From the NCBI RefSeq assembly GCF_016802725.1, contig NC_052670.1, positions 12,110,141 to 12,174,140 of the forward strand: a stretch of DNA of 64,000 nt. Reading direction: 5' to 3'. The notes beneath the pieces were generated by a model. It saw nothing but the letters and a program-made list of their open reading frames with translations, was not told the DNA's origin and did not search any database. Made by a program: the position numbers and the translations under genes. Shown here one piece after another: positions 11,215-23,078 of this stretch. Source of the stretch: Solenopsis invicta (taxonomy: Eukaryota > Arthropoda > Insecta > Hymenoptera > Formicidae). The stretch's first letter is position 1; each line of letters opens with the position of its first letter.

Positions 11215-11456
11215 CATCGACATACAGAATGGACTGCTGATGACCGTGGTGGGGGTAGAAAGACACATAGAGTGAGAGGCAGACAATACGAAGAACGTTC
11301 GTTCTCTGTCTACTAAGTCTGATTGGTTGCTGGGGCCACAACAACCAATCAAACTTAGTAGACAGAGAACGAACGTTCTTCGTATTGTCTGCCTCTCACT
11401 CTATGTGTCTTTCTACCCCCACCACGGTCATCAGCAGTCCATTCTGTATGTCGATG
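11215..11456. mobile_element. 242-bp foldback element with perfect 8-bp target duplication
   Basis: Arms 11215-11329 and 11342-11456 (115 bp each) are nearly perfect reverse complements: CATCGACATACAGAATGGAC faces GTCCATTCTGTATGTCGATG. The loop is about 12 bp. The element is flanked directly by GGTAATAT at 11207-11214 and GGTAATAT at 11457-11464, an 8-bp target-site duplication. An 8-bp duplication is typical of hAT-type and some other DNA transposases, so this is a non-autonomous element moved by such an enzyme; which one cannot be told from the ends alone. Confidence 0.9.
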
Positions 11457-11578
11457 GGTAATATGGGGCCTACTCCGCATTATCGTAAACAATTGGAAAC
11501 TTCCATCCCTCCCCCCAGATTTCAGTGTTCCCGGATAGTCATGTTTTTTACGCATGCGCGATAAATGTGATCTCTATG

Positions 11579-11721
11579 GCCGGTATTCATAGTTGATTCT
11601 TATATTTGAGATCGTCTTAAGTATCATCTTAAGATGTCATCAACCAATCAGAGAGCCGTATTAACATCTTAAGACGTTACTTAAGACGATCTTGAAATAA
11701 GAATTGACTATGAATACCGGC
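11579..11721. repeat. 143-bp inverted-repeat element (GCCGGTATTCATAG ends)
   Basis: The ends GCCGGTATTCATAG (11579-11592) and CTATGAATACCGGC (11708-11721) are exact reverse complements. The similarity continues inward (GATTCTTAT facing ATAAGAATT, AGATCGTCTTAAGTA facing TTACTTAAGACGATCT), leaving a centre with its own small AAGATG/CATCTT hairpin. It is a MITE-like unit. The flanks share TATG words but no clean duplication. Confidence 0.8.
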
Positions 11722-11807
11722 TTATGTATATCCATACTATATCCTAGGTTCATCCATAAATATATCTACATTAGTGTATATCGTATGTATATACATTTGA
11801 TGTATAT

Positions 11808-12802
11808 CCAGATAGCGAAGCGTATCTCAGCAAAGTCATGCAAATCTGTGATTGCTAATGATGCTGGGCAACTTGCTGTATATGTATTTATCTTCAACGA
11901 TTTCGAATTGAAGCAACATGCAGGCAACAATGTACATACGTGTTGCCAGCAATTTAACAGCATCAAAGATAGTAGCATCAAAGTTACGTCGCGTTGTCGA
12001 TAATATAGAATATTGTATGGCTTGAATAATTTGGAAACATAACGGCAACAACACGAATTTTCATAATAACAATTTTAAAATTGCGGGCAAGTTGCTGGAA
12101 AGTTGGTACCAAAAAGTTGCTACACGGTGATACTATCAATTTGCCAACAAATACGGACTTGTTATAATTCTAGCAAGGCATATTACCAAAGAAGTAAAAA
12201 AATCAGGAAGGAAGTTTTCTAGTAACCCGTGAAACGGAAGTAGCCTCCTAAGACTCCTAAGATGGCTGCCAAATCGTTAAGCGCCATTATTTGAACATCT
12301 ATTCTCGTGACTTCTACACGAAATTTATATATAGTAATATTTAACATGTAAAGTTTAATATTGCGTCTTCTCAGATAATTAATTTATACATATATACTTT
12401 TGCAATACATAATATTTAAGAGCTTTTTTACTTCTGAGATAATTACTAAATAGCAATTATTCCATATTATGAAATAAAATATCAAAGAATATACAATTTT
12501 TGTAAAATATATTGAAACACGTTTCAATAAAACAATACTAACAGTTGATTTATTGTTAATGAATTTTATATTATAAGTATAGGCTATAGAAATAAGGTTA
12601 TGAATGACTATTGCAAAGGCAATTGGCAATCTTGAAACGAAAAATCCCCATATTTACTGAAGTTACTAGAAGGCTTCTTTCGTTTCAAGCGTAACCATGG
12701 GATTCTCGCCAAATGTTCCTTCCTGATTTTCTTACTTCTTTACATATTACGATGCAAGTAATATGTCAGTAATATCGACAATACAAACACATTGCTATCT
12801 GG
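11808..12802. mobile_element. About 1-kb non-autonomous element with CCAGATAGC ends
   Basis: The left end CCAGATAGC at 11808-11816 faces GCTATCTGG at 12794-12802, and both ends fall at the break of the TATA-rich satellite unit, which fixes the borders. The left 350 bp is full of GCAAC/GTTGC words on both strands (for example GGGCAACTTGCTG, GTTGCCAGCAA, GCAAGTTGCTGG), like the subterminal binding sites of a DNA transposase. No transposase is encoded. The target duplication is unclear because the flanks are themselves TGTATA-rich. Confidence 0.6.
12173..12757. repeat. Nested inverted-repeat element, about 585 bp
   Basis: Left arm about 12173-12256 and right arm about 12640-12757 are reverse complements with mismatches: AAGAAGTAAAAAAATCAGGA faces TCCTGATTTTCTTACTTCTT, TTCTAGTAAC faces GTTACTAGAA, and GAAACGGAAGTAGCC faces GGCTTCTTTCGTTTC. 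The centre is AT-rich without a gene. It lies wholly within the CCAGATAGC-ended element, so it is either a nested insertion or that element's own inner inverted repeat. Confidence 0.65.
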
Positions 12803-13050
12803 GTATCATGAAATGTACATGAGATATTTTTTGCGTTTATACTGACAGCGGTCTCGTTCGAATATATTATACATTTTATATATATCCATACGATATCCTA
12901 TGTATATTCATAAATATATCTACATAAGTATATATCGTATGTATATACATTTGCTGTACATGTATGGAATGTACATGAGGTATTTTCTATGTATATACAG
13001 GCAGCGGTCTCGTTTGAATATACGTTTTATGTATATCCATACAATGTCTT

Positions 13051-13539
13051 GCGAATATCCTTAAATTTATGTTAATTTATGTATATTCTACGTATGTACA
13101 CAGTATGTACAGTATGTTTTTTTCATATTATGGAGATTTCATGTATATACATAGGATATCGGATGTTTCCCTCTTAATACAATCAAATCGCAGTGCACGG
13201 ATCACGTGTTGTCGCGCACTCGGCCGCTGGATGCTTTGCGGGGTGTCGGGTGTCCGACTTATCGCGGAGCGCGTACGTGCCGCTCGTACTTTGCGTTAAG
13301 AATCTCCCGCTGCCCATAATTAGGCAGCCTAACTTATAATTTCTGTATTTTTGATATGGTGGAGCATTAGGCCTTCGCCGTGACCATATATGGTCATGCT
13401 CGCGTCAATCGTGCGATGCTTACGCTGCTCGCGCGATTGACCAATTCCGCAATCTTGCATTTCCGATGCAACGGGCGCTCGTGGCGTGATTGTTGCTCAG
13501 CGGATATGCAAGACAATTAAGGTAGCTAATGAGGCTACA
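13051..13539. other. Non-coding spacer with GC-rich patch
   Basis: A CpG-rich patch at about 13190-13310 and 13380-13510 contains short inverted words (GACCATATATGGTC at about 13381). No gene or element end is supported. Confidence 0.3.
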
Positions 13540-13716
13540 ACAATATAGTTAAATGAATTATACAATAGTTATTGCAATCAAGTTAATGGTTAAGACAACT
13601 AATGAAAAATAATTGTAATATACTACATTATGTAATTATTACAACTACCTTTTATTAGTTCTCTTAAGCATTAACTTGGCTGCAATAACTATAGTATAAT
13701 TCACTTAACTATTGTA
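13540..13716. repeat. 177-bp hairpin element
   Basis: The arms face each other around a loop near 13628-13634: AATATAGTTAAATGAATTATAC faces GTATAATTCACTTAACTATTG, and TTGCAATCAAGTTAATGGTTAAG faces CTTAAGCATTAACTTGGCTGCAA. It is a compact palindromic MITE-like repeat. No target duplication was established. Confidence 0.75.
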
Positions 13717-15293
13717 ATTTTTATAACAAAACTTGCATGGTTGTCACGTTATAGTTGCCACCACAACTTTTTTCTCAATGAAGTTGCATAAAATTGTAAA
13801 TATTTTGTTGAATAACGTTTATTGGCCAAAAAGGACAATTATTAATATAAAAGAACTTTTATTAAAAGTAGTCCTTGTATTTTCATTCAATATAAACTGT
13901 ATGCATAGGAAATGGAACTCGTTAGATTAGTAAATAATCAAACAAATTATAACGTGCTGTTCTATCGAGCTGGTGACGCGTCGACCAATTACTATTAATA
14001 CAATACATGCGCTGTGAATAATACGGTTGATTAATCGTCACGCAAGCAGGTATGAATTATGCCCTTATACAGCGATACAAGAACTGGCAACCTAGCGATG
14101 CAGCGTCGATATTTCTCGTTCGGCGATATCCCACGGTAAATTAATGTTCAGCAGTACCTTATTACCAACGTCATTCTGCGTGCAACGTTGCGTAATTCAC
14201 GGACGCGTCCGTGTGCCGATACACTAGTGCCAGGAAAGCCGCATTCCGATTTAACGAGCCGAACCAAAATTAATTCCAATCGATTTACCGATTTGGCGTC
14301 CAATTAATTTTTAATGAAGCCGCTGATAGAAAATAAAAAATCAGTCGTAGTGCCGAATAGCAAATATTGTTCGTAGAATGAGAGCAGGATGCAATTGCGA
14401 CAGTGTAGACTGATCAATTTAATTAATTTCTGTTTTAATTTATTTTAATAGATTGGAAGGCCTATATTGATTTTGTTCTTCGTTTTAATTGTCTCCTAAA
14501 TAAATGAAAAAAAATAGCACAAAAAATTAAAAAAATTTTAATAAATTAAAATATTCGAATTTTATACAGATGGGTATGTAAATAGCTAAAACAAAATTAG
14601 ACACATTTGATTTTATTATAGCGATCACATCGATATTAGGATAAAGCAATCATTTTACATACATACATTTATCTATATAATTAGTCGCTTAATTATTAAA
14701 TATTATTAAATATTTATAATATTTCTTTTTATAGTAGTAGAGAGATATTTTGATCGTTGCTGTTATTATTAAATAAATTCAATGATTTTCAGAGGGAAAA
14801 AGAGTTAATATTTAATAATACATGATATTATTTAATCTTGTTCAATTTAGAATTGGGTTATGACTGAAAATTAATTCGACGCGCAGTTCATTAAACTTGA
14901 AAAAAGTATATAAAATCACACAAATAATACAAGCACGAAGACTTAGCTGCGACTGTAAAAGGCATTCTTGTTCAATTTGTATTTGTATTTCTTTTTATAT
15001 TTAGATTTTTATATTTAGAATTATATTCACAAATAATATTTATCTAATATGTGTATTGTTCAGAGATATTTGATTTTAACAGTAAAATAAAATATAATTC
15101 TTTATATAAATTGTGTAATTCTAATTCACGAGTAATGAGATCGATATAAGCCGTTTGTTAAATATATCCATAATATCTATATTCATCTCAATCGTGAATC
15201 GCAATTATAATTTGTATGGAAAATTATGTTTTGTTTTGTTGTTAATGGAATATCTCTAACAACATGCATACTAGATAAATATTATAAATATTT
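13717..15293. other. AT-rich gene-free stretch
   Basis: No exon, RNA or element border is supported. Sequence before about 14280 is of mixed composition; after that it is very AT-rich with TTAATAAAT-type runs. Confidence 0.4.
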
Positions 15294-15827
15294 ATGGTTC
15301 CGCTAAAATATCTAAATATTTAATAATTAATAAAATAATAAAATTAATAAAATTTAATAAAATAATTTTTGTTAGAACTATAAGTTAAACCATCAAAATA
15401 ATTATGAAGATGCTTAAGCTGCAGTTGTTAGAATGCTAACATATTTTGCAGAATTGTTTATTATCTTCTTTTGAATGCCTTAATTATTTTTATAAAGTCT
15501 AATAAAATTATTTTCTTATCTCCCTCTAACTAATTTTTTAGATTAGTACTTCAGCAAAACTGTTATAATATCTAAGATATTATAAATATTTATTTGAAAA
15601 AGACGGTTTTACTGAAATATTTAAAAAAATTAGTTACAGATCAGAAAATAATTTTGTATGACTTCATAAAAATAATTAAGACATTCAAAAGAGAATAATA
15701 AATAATCCAATAAAAAATTTTGATATTCTATCAATATAGCTTGAGCATCCTACATAATTATTTTGATGGTCTAATAAAAATTATTTTCTATATCTAGCTA
15801 AATATTTAGATATTTTAGAAGAACCAT
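15294..15827. repeat. 534-bp palindromic AT-rich element
   Basis: Left half 15294-15573 and right half 15578-15827 mirror each other around AATATCTAAGATATT at about 15570-15584. Outer arms are ATGGTTCCGCTAAAATATCT and its near-complement AGATATTTTAGAAGAACCAT. Inner matches include ACCATCAAAATAATTATG facing CATAATTATTTTGATGGT, and TTCTTTTGAATGCCTTAATT facing AATTAAGACATTCAAAAGA. Two similar arms with no true loop make this a large foldback element. Confidence 0.8.
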
Positions 15828-17159
15828 TGTTTCCATGTTATAAGGAAGTGACTATTATATCTCACAATATACTGGATAGAAGAAAGCGATAAGCATAACC
15901 TTAATGGCAAATTCTGTGCTGTATTTAAAATAAATTCTTCATAAACCGACAAACTGTGTCTATTTATCTCAAGCGAAGACACTAAATGTAATAAATGTCG
16001 GCTTATTATATTAAACGTTTGCTTAAACAAATCAGCATTGCTGTAATGGCCGTCGCAATGTATCTCGTCGCAACGAGCAACGTCCTCCGTTGCGATCCGT
16101 CTGAGCGCTTGTGCATTTTAATTGGAAAGGTGCGACGCCGACGCCGCGCCGAGGAGAGAGAAGCGAGCGCTGGAGATGCATTGAAAGTAAACCGTATAAT
16201 CCGTGAGCCGCGGAACAATAGCGGGGACGATGGAAAGGTCCATTAAGGCGGCTTTGTAAGGAGCGGCGGCGAAACAGGGCCTGGAAACTTAGAAAACGCT
16301 CCGCGATAAACTCCAGAGAAGCGTGAGGGAAGATGTGCAAGGGGTTACTGACAAAAGTGGGACGGTACGGGCTTGCGAAACACAGTTCAGGAGATGCGGG
16401 ACGAAGACAGGGGGCACGGACGGAGCGGATAGTCCTGGAGGGGGTGCCGTAATATTGTTAATTATTCAGAGGTACTGTGGACCAATTAATTAACTGAAGC
16501 CACTCCGGCCGGGTCAGGCATTCAACGGAGAGCTCTGCAGACGCGTCGTTCGAGCGGACAAAAATCCCGGTTAAATAATTACTGACGTCCAAGGGAAAAA
16601 AAACTGCGAAAGAGCTGGAATTCGTCGGCACAGTTGAGGGAGGGAGTTTGGGCGGGAGTAAGAAATGAAGGAATGCATCGATAATAAGGGATTTTTCGCC
16701 TCGAACATTTCTATTCTCGTTGCCCTAAATTTGCGCCATGATTACTTGCTGGTGTCATTCCCTCCATTTAGACTTGGATTTTTTGCGGGAAAACTCGGAA
16801 AGGAAAAGATAAAGAATACGCTTTGTTTTTCGCTCGCGATTTTTACGACGCGAGAATAAAAATTTTTATCAGAAACATGTAAGTCGAATCTTGGAGTTTC
16901 TCAAATTGAAAGATATATTGAAAAATACGTATTGTATATTACACATCTCAATTTTTTGAGTAGATTTTTATATGTGACATATAATGTGCATATAAGAAAT
17001 GCTTATGTGGGTATTCGTAAATCTTTTATTCGAATTTGCAAATATAATAATTGTAATAACTAATAATTTTAATAGATCAATAGATTATATGGAATGCACA
17101 TTATTATTCTTTCTCGCAATGCATCACTGTTTTCAATTCTTTTAGATTTTTCATTCTCT

Positions 17160-17194
<35 letters not shown>

Positions 17195-17445
17195 AGAGAG
17201 AGAAAATAGATTGAATGTTTCAATAAAGTGCATATACACATAATTATAATATTCTTGTGCATTGTTAACAAAAAAAATATAGAAAATATATTAAATTAAT
17301 TATGTAATTTATACTTTTGTATTCTTTAGCACACATTCCTGAAAAAAAGAAAGAAAAGAAAAGTGAGAAAAAATGTATTAACCTCAACAGGTGCTAAGTA
17401 ATACGGCGTATCGTTCGCAAATTAAATCTCTTGTCTTCGCTTCAG
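15828..17445. other. Likely intron or upstream region of the protease gene
   Basis: No upstream protease exon could be found here; in particular there is no AAHC-type exon carrying the catalytic histidine. A GC-richer island spans about 16030-16660. A poly-A run of about 27 bases at 17164-17190 is followed by a short (GA)n tract. Confidence 0.4.
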
Positions 17446-20400
17446 TTCCAGAGACTCAAATATATATCCAGTAAGACTGTTGGGCGTCACTTTGGGCAAA
17501 CACAATTTCTTGACTCCAGACATTCCGGCCGCAAGACAGGAAAGAATCAAAAATGTGGTGTTGCATCCTGGTTACAAGTGCGGCAAGTATGTGAACGATA
17601 TTGCTCTGTTGGAGCTCGCTAGACCGATCAGTTGGTCGGAAAGCGTCAAACCTGCATGTTTACCTGTGGCCACAGGAAAACTAGGGTATAGCGCCTTCGA
17701 CGGCGTGAATGCTATAACAGCCGGATGGGGATTGCTCGGAGAAAACAAAACCGAAAGTAAGTAAATAATTATCCTTCTTTCGATATTGATTATGTACAGG
17801 CAGAAGCGGATAATGGATAGCACCTCGGGATTAGTTCATTACATCAGCTATTCGCGTCCTTTCATGCCTCGGCAAACGTAAACTTATTATTTGTAAAGCT
17901 ATCGTGACTCATGACCCCATCGGAAGTTTTAATTTGTCACCTAATATACCTTAATTTAAAAAAGAAACAATATTCCTTTCAAACGTACTATAAAATATTT
18001 AACCCTTAAACATTAATAGCGGTCTTACAGACCGCTATCGAAACTTTACCCATCAATATCTTGCTTGACATTCACAAAAGGCGCTCTAAACTCATAGTAC
18101 CTTCGTACGCCATCTGTTTCCATCAAATACTGCAGTGGTCTCATTATCTATGCGCTGGGAATGTGTAATGTGAAACGGTTGAAAAATTATAGCGGTTTCA
18201 CAGACCGGGATTTGCGTTACTTTTTCGCTGTACTAGGTATGTATGTATGTATGTACGCATTTCATCGTCTACATTTTATTTACATATTTCAACTCTTATC
18301 TACTGGTGTGATGTTATATTTTAATGTTAGGAAAATTTGCATCAAATTTGGTTCAACTTTCTTAGGATTTTTTAAGACTTAAAATTTTTCGAATAAAAGT
18401 AACGATTTTTTGAAAGTTGGCCCTTTTCAAACTTTGACTCTAAATAACTTTCGAACAAATCAACGTATTAACTTCCACTTTGTAAAAAAAATTTATGCTT
18501 TTTCAAATATATTACAATAAGAAGGATTATATTTGAAATATTTAAATATGGAAGTAAGAGCACCCGTAAGAGTACCTTGAGAGAAACAATCTATACAATC
18601 TCCTTAAAAATAAGCTCCTCGAAATGATCAAACACGTGTTTCGTGGTTTTTCATTATTTTGAACCGTTTCCGAAATATAGAGAATAAAGTTTTACAGACT
18701 TTAGAGACTCCTCGTACATGAGATTTTCTTGCTAATCCTCACATAAAAACACCTTTTTGCGCCTCTCTTATTTACAAGTATTTATAATTTTTTCATTTCT
18801 CTTTATATAATAAAAATTTCTTTTACTTATTAATAATTGTCGAGTACATCGGGAATTATTCCCATTCTTGCCGCGACCGCAATTGCATAATTCACAGGTG
18901 GTGAATCCCCGTTAGGAACGCGGCGGATTACGCAAGAATTCTACTCGATCGTTGACTAACTTACCAATATCAGTCTTCACAAATATGTGAGATACATTGG
19001 AAAGTTCGAAGAGTTTCGATAAATTTTAGCACGATAACGATCGCGGCGACGAAACACGCGCCAAAGTTTTCATAATCATCGAAGTTACTGCGAGCATTGA
19101 AGGCCTATAGCGTAACAGTATACTAACTCTTCCTCCATCTCTTTTTGAAACCGATAAAATGGACAGTCATTTTGCTTATAAAACAGAAATCATTAAGATG
19201 TGCCTTATTTCCGCGAAAAAGTCATTTTAGTTTAAAAACATTAATTGACAAATAGAATTATAAAGATTTTGAATATTATTGTGCGATTATGATAAAAGAA
19301 CTGATATTTCAATAAACAAAATTATTTAATATCATATCTAAAAATTATTTAATTTTTAGACAGAATGTCATATCCTCCGTCTTACAATCAGCTCAAAATT
19401 GGTGTAATTAATGAGATCCATTAACTAGGTATTAATTGCACTTTTAAATTGTAAAACATTTTAAATATTATAATTAATACAACAACTAGATTACAACGTA
19501 AACAAGATACGCAGTAATTATTATTAATTAAATTTATCCGTTAAAATATGTCATGGCTTTTCATAAATAATGCTTTCCATGTTTTCGTAAATAACGCTTT
19601 GTATGTAACAATTCTTCATGATGTGTTGGCAACATGATACCTATTTCAGCGTGCACATTTAAAATTTAAACATCATAGAGATATGATTGTAGTACTGTAA
19701 TGATTTCAAAATATTATCTCGTCGTCATTAGACCTAGTTGCAGTTCGAGTTGTCTGCTTTAATGATATTCGGTAGCGGACACCAATGAATGTTGACAGTA
19801 ATCTATCCGCGAAAAAGTCGCAGCGTAAAAACAACGTACAAATTATAATTATTGTTATTATTTTCAGACAGGAGACCGGACGTGTTACAAAAAGTGGAAG
19901 TTCAAGTAGTGGCAAATGATATTTGTAACAAATGGTACGCGAGACAGAAAACGTCAGTCAAGATTAACACAACGCAAATGTGCGCCGGCTTCGAGAAAGG
20001 AGGAAAGGATTCTTGCAGGGTAAGTGAAAAAGATGTCCCCGCGTTGTGAATTCGCCTTCCCATCGCGAGAAATGTCCGCGTAGGCGTTCGCACTTTTGCG
20101 TTTCCGTATCGTTGCTTGCACGGCGCTGCTTGTCAATCGCCCGATCATGGAATTCATGGTTCGCGTCGGGCGGGCACGACGCGAATTTCAATAAATATCC
20201 ATGCTACCGTGGTAATGCGTATACAATGCTGTTCAGGCATGATAGCCGACCATGCTGGATGATAGTGGTTCCCGGTAATTGGATCGTATATAATTGTATT
20301 GGTGTAATTGCATCTCGCTCCGCGGATTTCCAACGTAGGTATTTATGCGAAATTGTAACAGGAACTGGAGAATGAACGATAACGTTTACTGAAAGAACGA

Positions 20401-22364
20401 AGAGCATTGTATAGGCTATAGCCAGAAAAAAATTTATGTTTAAAATCGTTTCTCTAACTTGGTATTTTTAAGTCGAAGTAAAATTTGCCTTTGAGGAAAA
20501 TAAAAATTTATTTAATTTCAAGAAATGAGTTATTAGCCTTTTCTTAGATAAATGCATTTTTTGTTCAAACTATTTTGGTTCAAATTATTCGTTTGATTTG
20601 AATAAATAATTTTTTTAGAAATGTATGAAATAACTCACAATTAATGTCAGTCTACAACCTTGTTTTAAGAAGCCGTAAACCGTAAGGTCGTAATTTTACC
20701 AAAAATAGTTATCAAATCCTTTTTTCAGTGCAACGTAATTATTTTAATGATCCAATATAATTATTTTCATATCTGTATTTTCAACAAAATCGTTGTTTCC
20801 GTGCAAAATACCAAAAACAATGCTTTCAATTGTTCATCATGTTTGAAAGTGTCCCGCATAATTATGTAGCTAGTTCAACAAAAAATCATTTTCAAATCTG
20901 TATTTCAAAAGCTCCATTTTTGAATACTTTAGCAAAAATACCAAGTCTCACTAATTAAAAATTAATAACTCTTTCTTTATATTATTATATAAGAAACAAG
21001 AGAGGTGTGTACATGTGTCGTAATAATTTGTGAGCCAATGATTTTCTCCCTATTTCCTTGTCCCGCGTCCTTCTTAATGGGGATGAGATATACACTTTGC
21101 CCAACACGCAAGTACTATACTAGATTCACGTCGTCAATTGAGACTAACAGCACAGTTTCCGCGAAGGCAACTCCCATGGGAATCCTACCGCGTTAAGTCG
21201 GCGTCCACAAAATCGGAACAAAAATGAAAATACCACTCCCGTTCTTGTCCTCGATAAGTTTTCTTCGCGTTTCTCTCGCGCCCTTATCAGCAATTTATAT
21301 TTCCTTCCGACGAAGATATTCCCGGGAAAACAATCGAAAACGGACGTATTGCTTCGAGATATATCAAGGAAGAACGGAGTCTTGAAAGTACAATCTCGAT
21401 TCTGAAGGTTCCGATGGGAATTGAGATGTGCTAGGTTTCCTGTTTACCTCGTTTGCGCGAGAATTACGACTGGCAACTATAAAAATTGATTTCAGGATAT
21501 ATTGGATGTATCACGCGGATTGGAGTTGAAAAATGTTATATTTAGCGCATCGAAAAATAATTATTTTTCTAATAATTTCAGATGTCTTTTTAATAGCTGC
21601 ACGAGAAAGATTTCGATACGAGATTATTTTTTTAATTTAACCTTATTTTAAAAAGAGTTTAGTGTAATAAATAACTCGCTTCGCGTGCACTTTGGTGCGA
21701 GACGCGGCCGCGCCTCTTGATAAATCCGAGTCATATTCATTGTTCAATAATAAGAGCATTTTAATGAATTGGGCGATATTCTCTGTCAAAAACTGTTGTT
21801 TTTCTTCAATAAAAATATCAAGATGTCAACATTTTTTTATTATAAACAATTAAACTTTTTTATCAACTTTCCGTAAAAAGTAAAGGAGAAGCGCAATATA
21901 TAAATTCTTTTTTTTAAATATTATTTAAATAGTATTAACGCACTGCGCGAAATGACAATAACCGATGACAATAAACGTAGAATCGTTAAAAGCCCGTTTC
22001 CACCTTGAGAATTCCCAGTGACGAGATTTACGATCCGGATCTGCGCGGAACGATACCGAAACCCATCGTGATGGATACTCCCGCAACCCTGCAATCCGTA
22101 TTAGAGCAAGTGGAATTTGCACCGCATCGTTTACCATAACCACGGAAGCTTATGGCACAACTGTACGCATCCTGTATTTTATTCCAGGCTGACAGCGGTG
22201 GGCCCCTGATGTTCAGAAGTCACCCAGACGAGCCCTTGATGGTCATTGGAATGGTTTCAAGCGGTATTGGTTGCGCTAGGGCACAACTTCCTGGCATTTA
22301 CACGAGACTCTCTGATTATGTTTCTTGGATAATGCAAGAAACAAACTATATATATTACAGTTAA
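17446..22364 (+). CDS. Trypsin-like (S1) serine protease, last three exons
   Basis: Exons 17446-17756, 19868-20020 and 22188-22364 join in frame, with AG acceptors (17445, 19867, 22187) and GTAAGT-type donors (17757, 20021). The segment begins after the catalytic histidine, at PVRLLGVTLGKHNFL. It contains the catalytic aspartate in YVNDIALLEL, the ACLPVA and AGWG motifs, QMCAGFEKGGKDSC, then ADSGGPLM with the catalytic serine, and ends PGIYTRLSDYVSWIMQE plus a short tail. The aspartate six residues before the serine (DSCRADSGG) predicts cleavage after Arg/Lys. The residue before the ADSGG aspartate is alanine where chymotrypsin-fold enzymes usually have the oxyanion-hole glycine (position 193). 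Introns are 2.1 kb each. Likely secreted, as S1 enzymes of insects generally are, but the signal peptide and histidine exons lie upstream and were not seen. Specific role unknown. Confidence 0.85.
20430..20640 (+). repeat. Dispersed AT-rich repeat, copy A (intronic)
   Basis: Shares with the copy at 22526-22745 the ordered words TTTAAGTCGAAGT (there TTCAAGTTGAAGT), AAAAATTTATTTAATTTCAAG, AAATGAGTTATTAG, TTTTTGTTCAAA and TTGAATAAATAA. It lies in the second visible protease intron. Confidence 0.55.
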
Positions 22365-22525
22365 TATAAATATAAAAAAAAAAATTCAATGAGACGGTTA
22401 GCCGATGATTAGACTTTTAAATATTTGTAACGTTATCATATCTGTTATATGATAACGTTACAAATATATTATCACATTCGTAAAATGTAATAGCTAGTTA
22501 ATAAAATAACAAATGTGGTATCACC
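22365..22525. repeat. 3' flank of protease with a 20-bp hairpin
   Basis: Just past the protease stop codon, ATATTTGTAACGTTATCATA (about 22423-22442) faces TATGATAACGTTACAAATAT (about 22448-22467), a near-perfect 20-bp-arm hairpin. It could shape the end of the transcript or be a small repeat. No canonical poly-A signal is obvious beyond AT-rich words after the stop. Confidence 0.6.
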
Positions 22526-22745
22526 CAGAGAAAAATTATGATTAAAATCAAGAAATCTTTTCTTTAAATTGATTTTTTCAAGTTGAAGTGAAAATACTTT
22601 TGAAAAAAGTAAAAATTTATTTGATTTCAAGAAATGACGTTACTAGCTTTTACTAAAATAAATAAATTATTTGTTCAAATAATTTGTTTAATTGAAATAA
22701 ATAACTTTATAATTCAAAGAAATACTGATGGAATTATAAGAAATA
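22526..22745 (+). repeat. Dispersed AT-rich repeat, copy B
   Basis: Follows the protease stop codon by about 160 bp, beginning near CACCCAGAGAAAAATTATGA. Same family as copy A in the protease intron. A weaker relative on the other strand may lie at about 33400-33570, ending near TTTTCTCTGTAGG. Confidence 0.5.
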
Positions 22746-23078
22746 ATTTACTTGTTTTGGTTATTTTGAATCAAGAAACTTATTTCTTTAAATCAAATAA
22801 AAGATTTCTTATCACATACGCAAAAGACAGAAGGCGCTGCACGCGACTGCGTAGAAGTATACGTATTTTATGCGGCCACGCTTTTGGCTGAACATGAAAA
22901 ATCCTGTTCGCGGTGTGCAAGCACGTGTTTTATTCCTATGCAGCAACTTTGTGCAAAATATTCGCCTACACTTCTATAAGTGATCTCTACATATGTGGAA
23001 ATCATTAAATTTTGCAGAACTCTCTGTGTGACTATAGATTTTAGTATTTTCGAAGCTGCAACGACCCCACATAAAAAT

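Larger units (their letters stand above)
11722..13050. repeat. TATA-rich satellite-like repeat split by an insertion
   Basis: A unit of TATATCCATACGATATCC, TTCATAAATATATCTACAT, TATATCGTATGTATATACAT, AATGTACATGAG and GCAGCGGTCTCGTT occurs at 12806-12960 and again from 12964, a period of about 158 bp. A partial copy at 11722-11807 stops exactly where the inserted element at 11808-12802 begins, and the rest of the unit resumes at 12803. So the array had at least three units before it was interrupted. Confidence 0.65.

Noticed and set aside
17999..18020. TTAA followed by CCCTTAAAC, like a piggyBac end
   Set aside because: No facing end with TTAA was found within several kb, so one short match is not enough.
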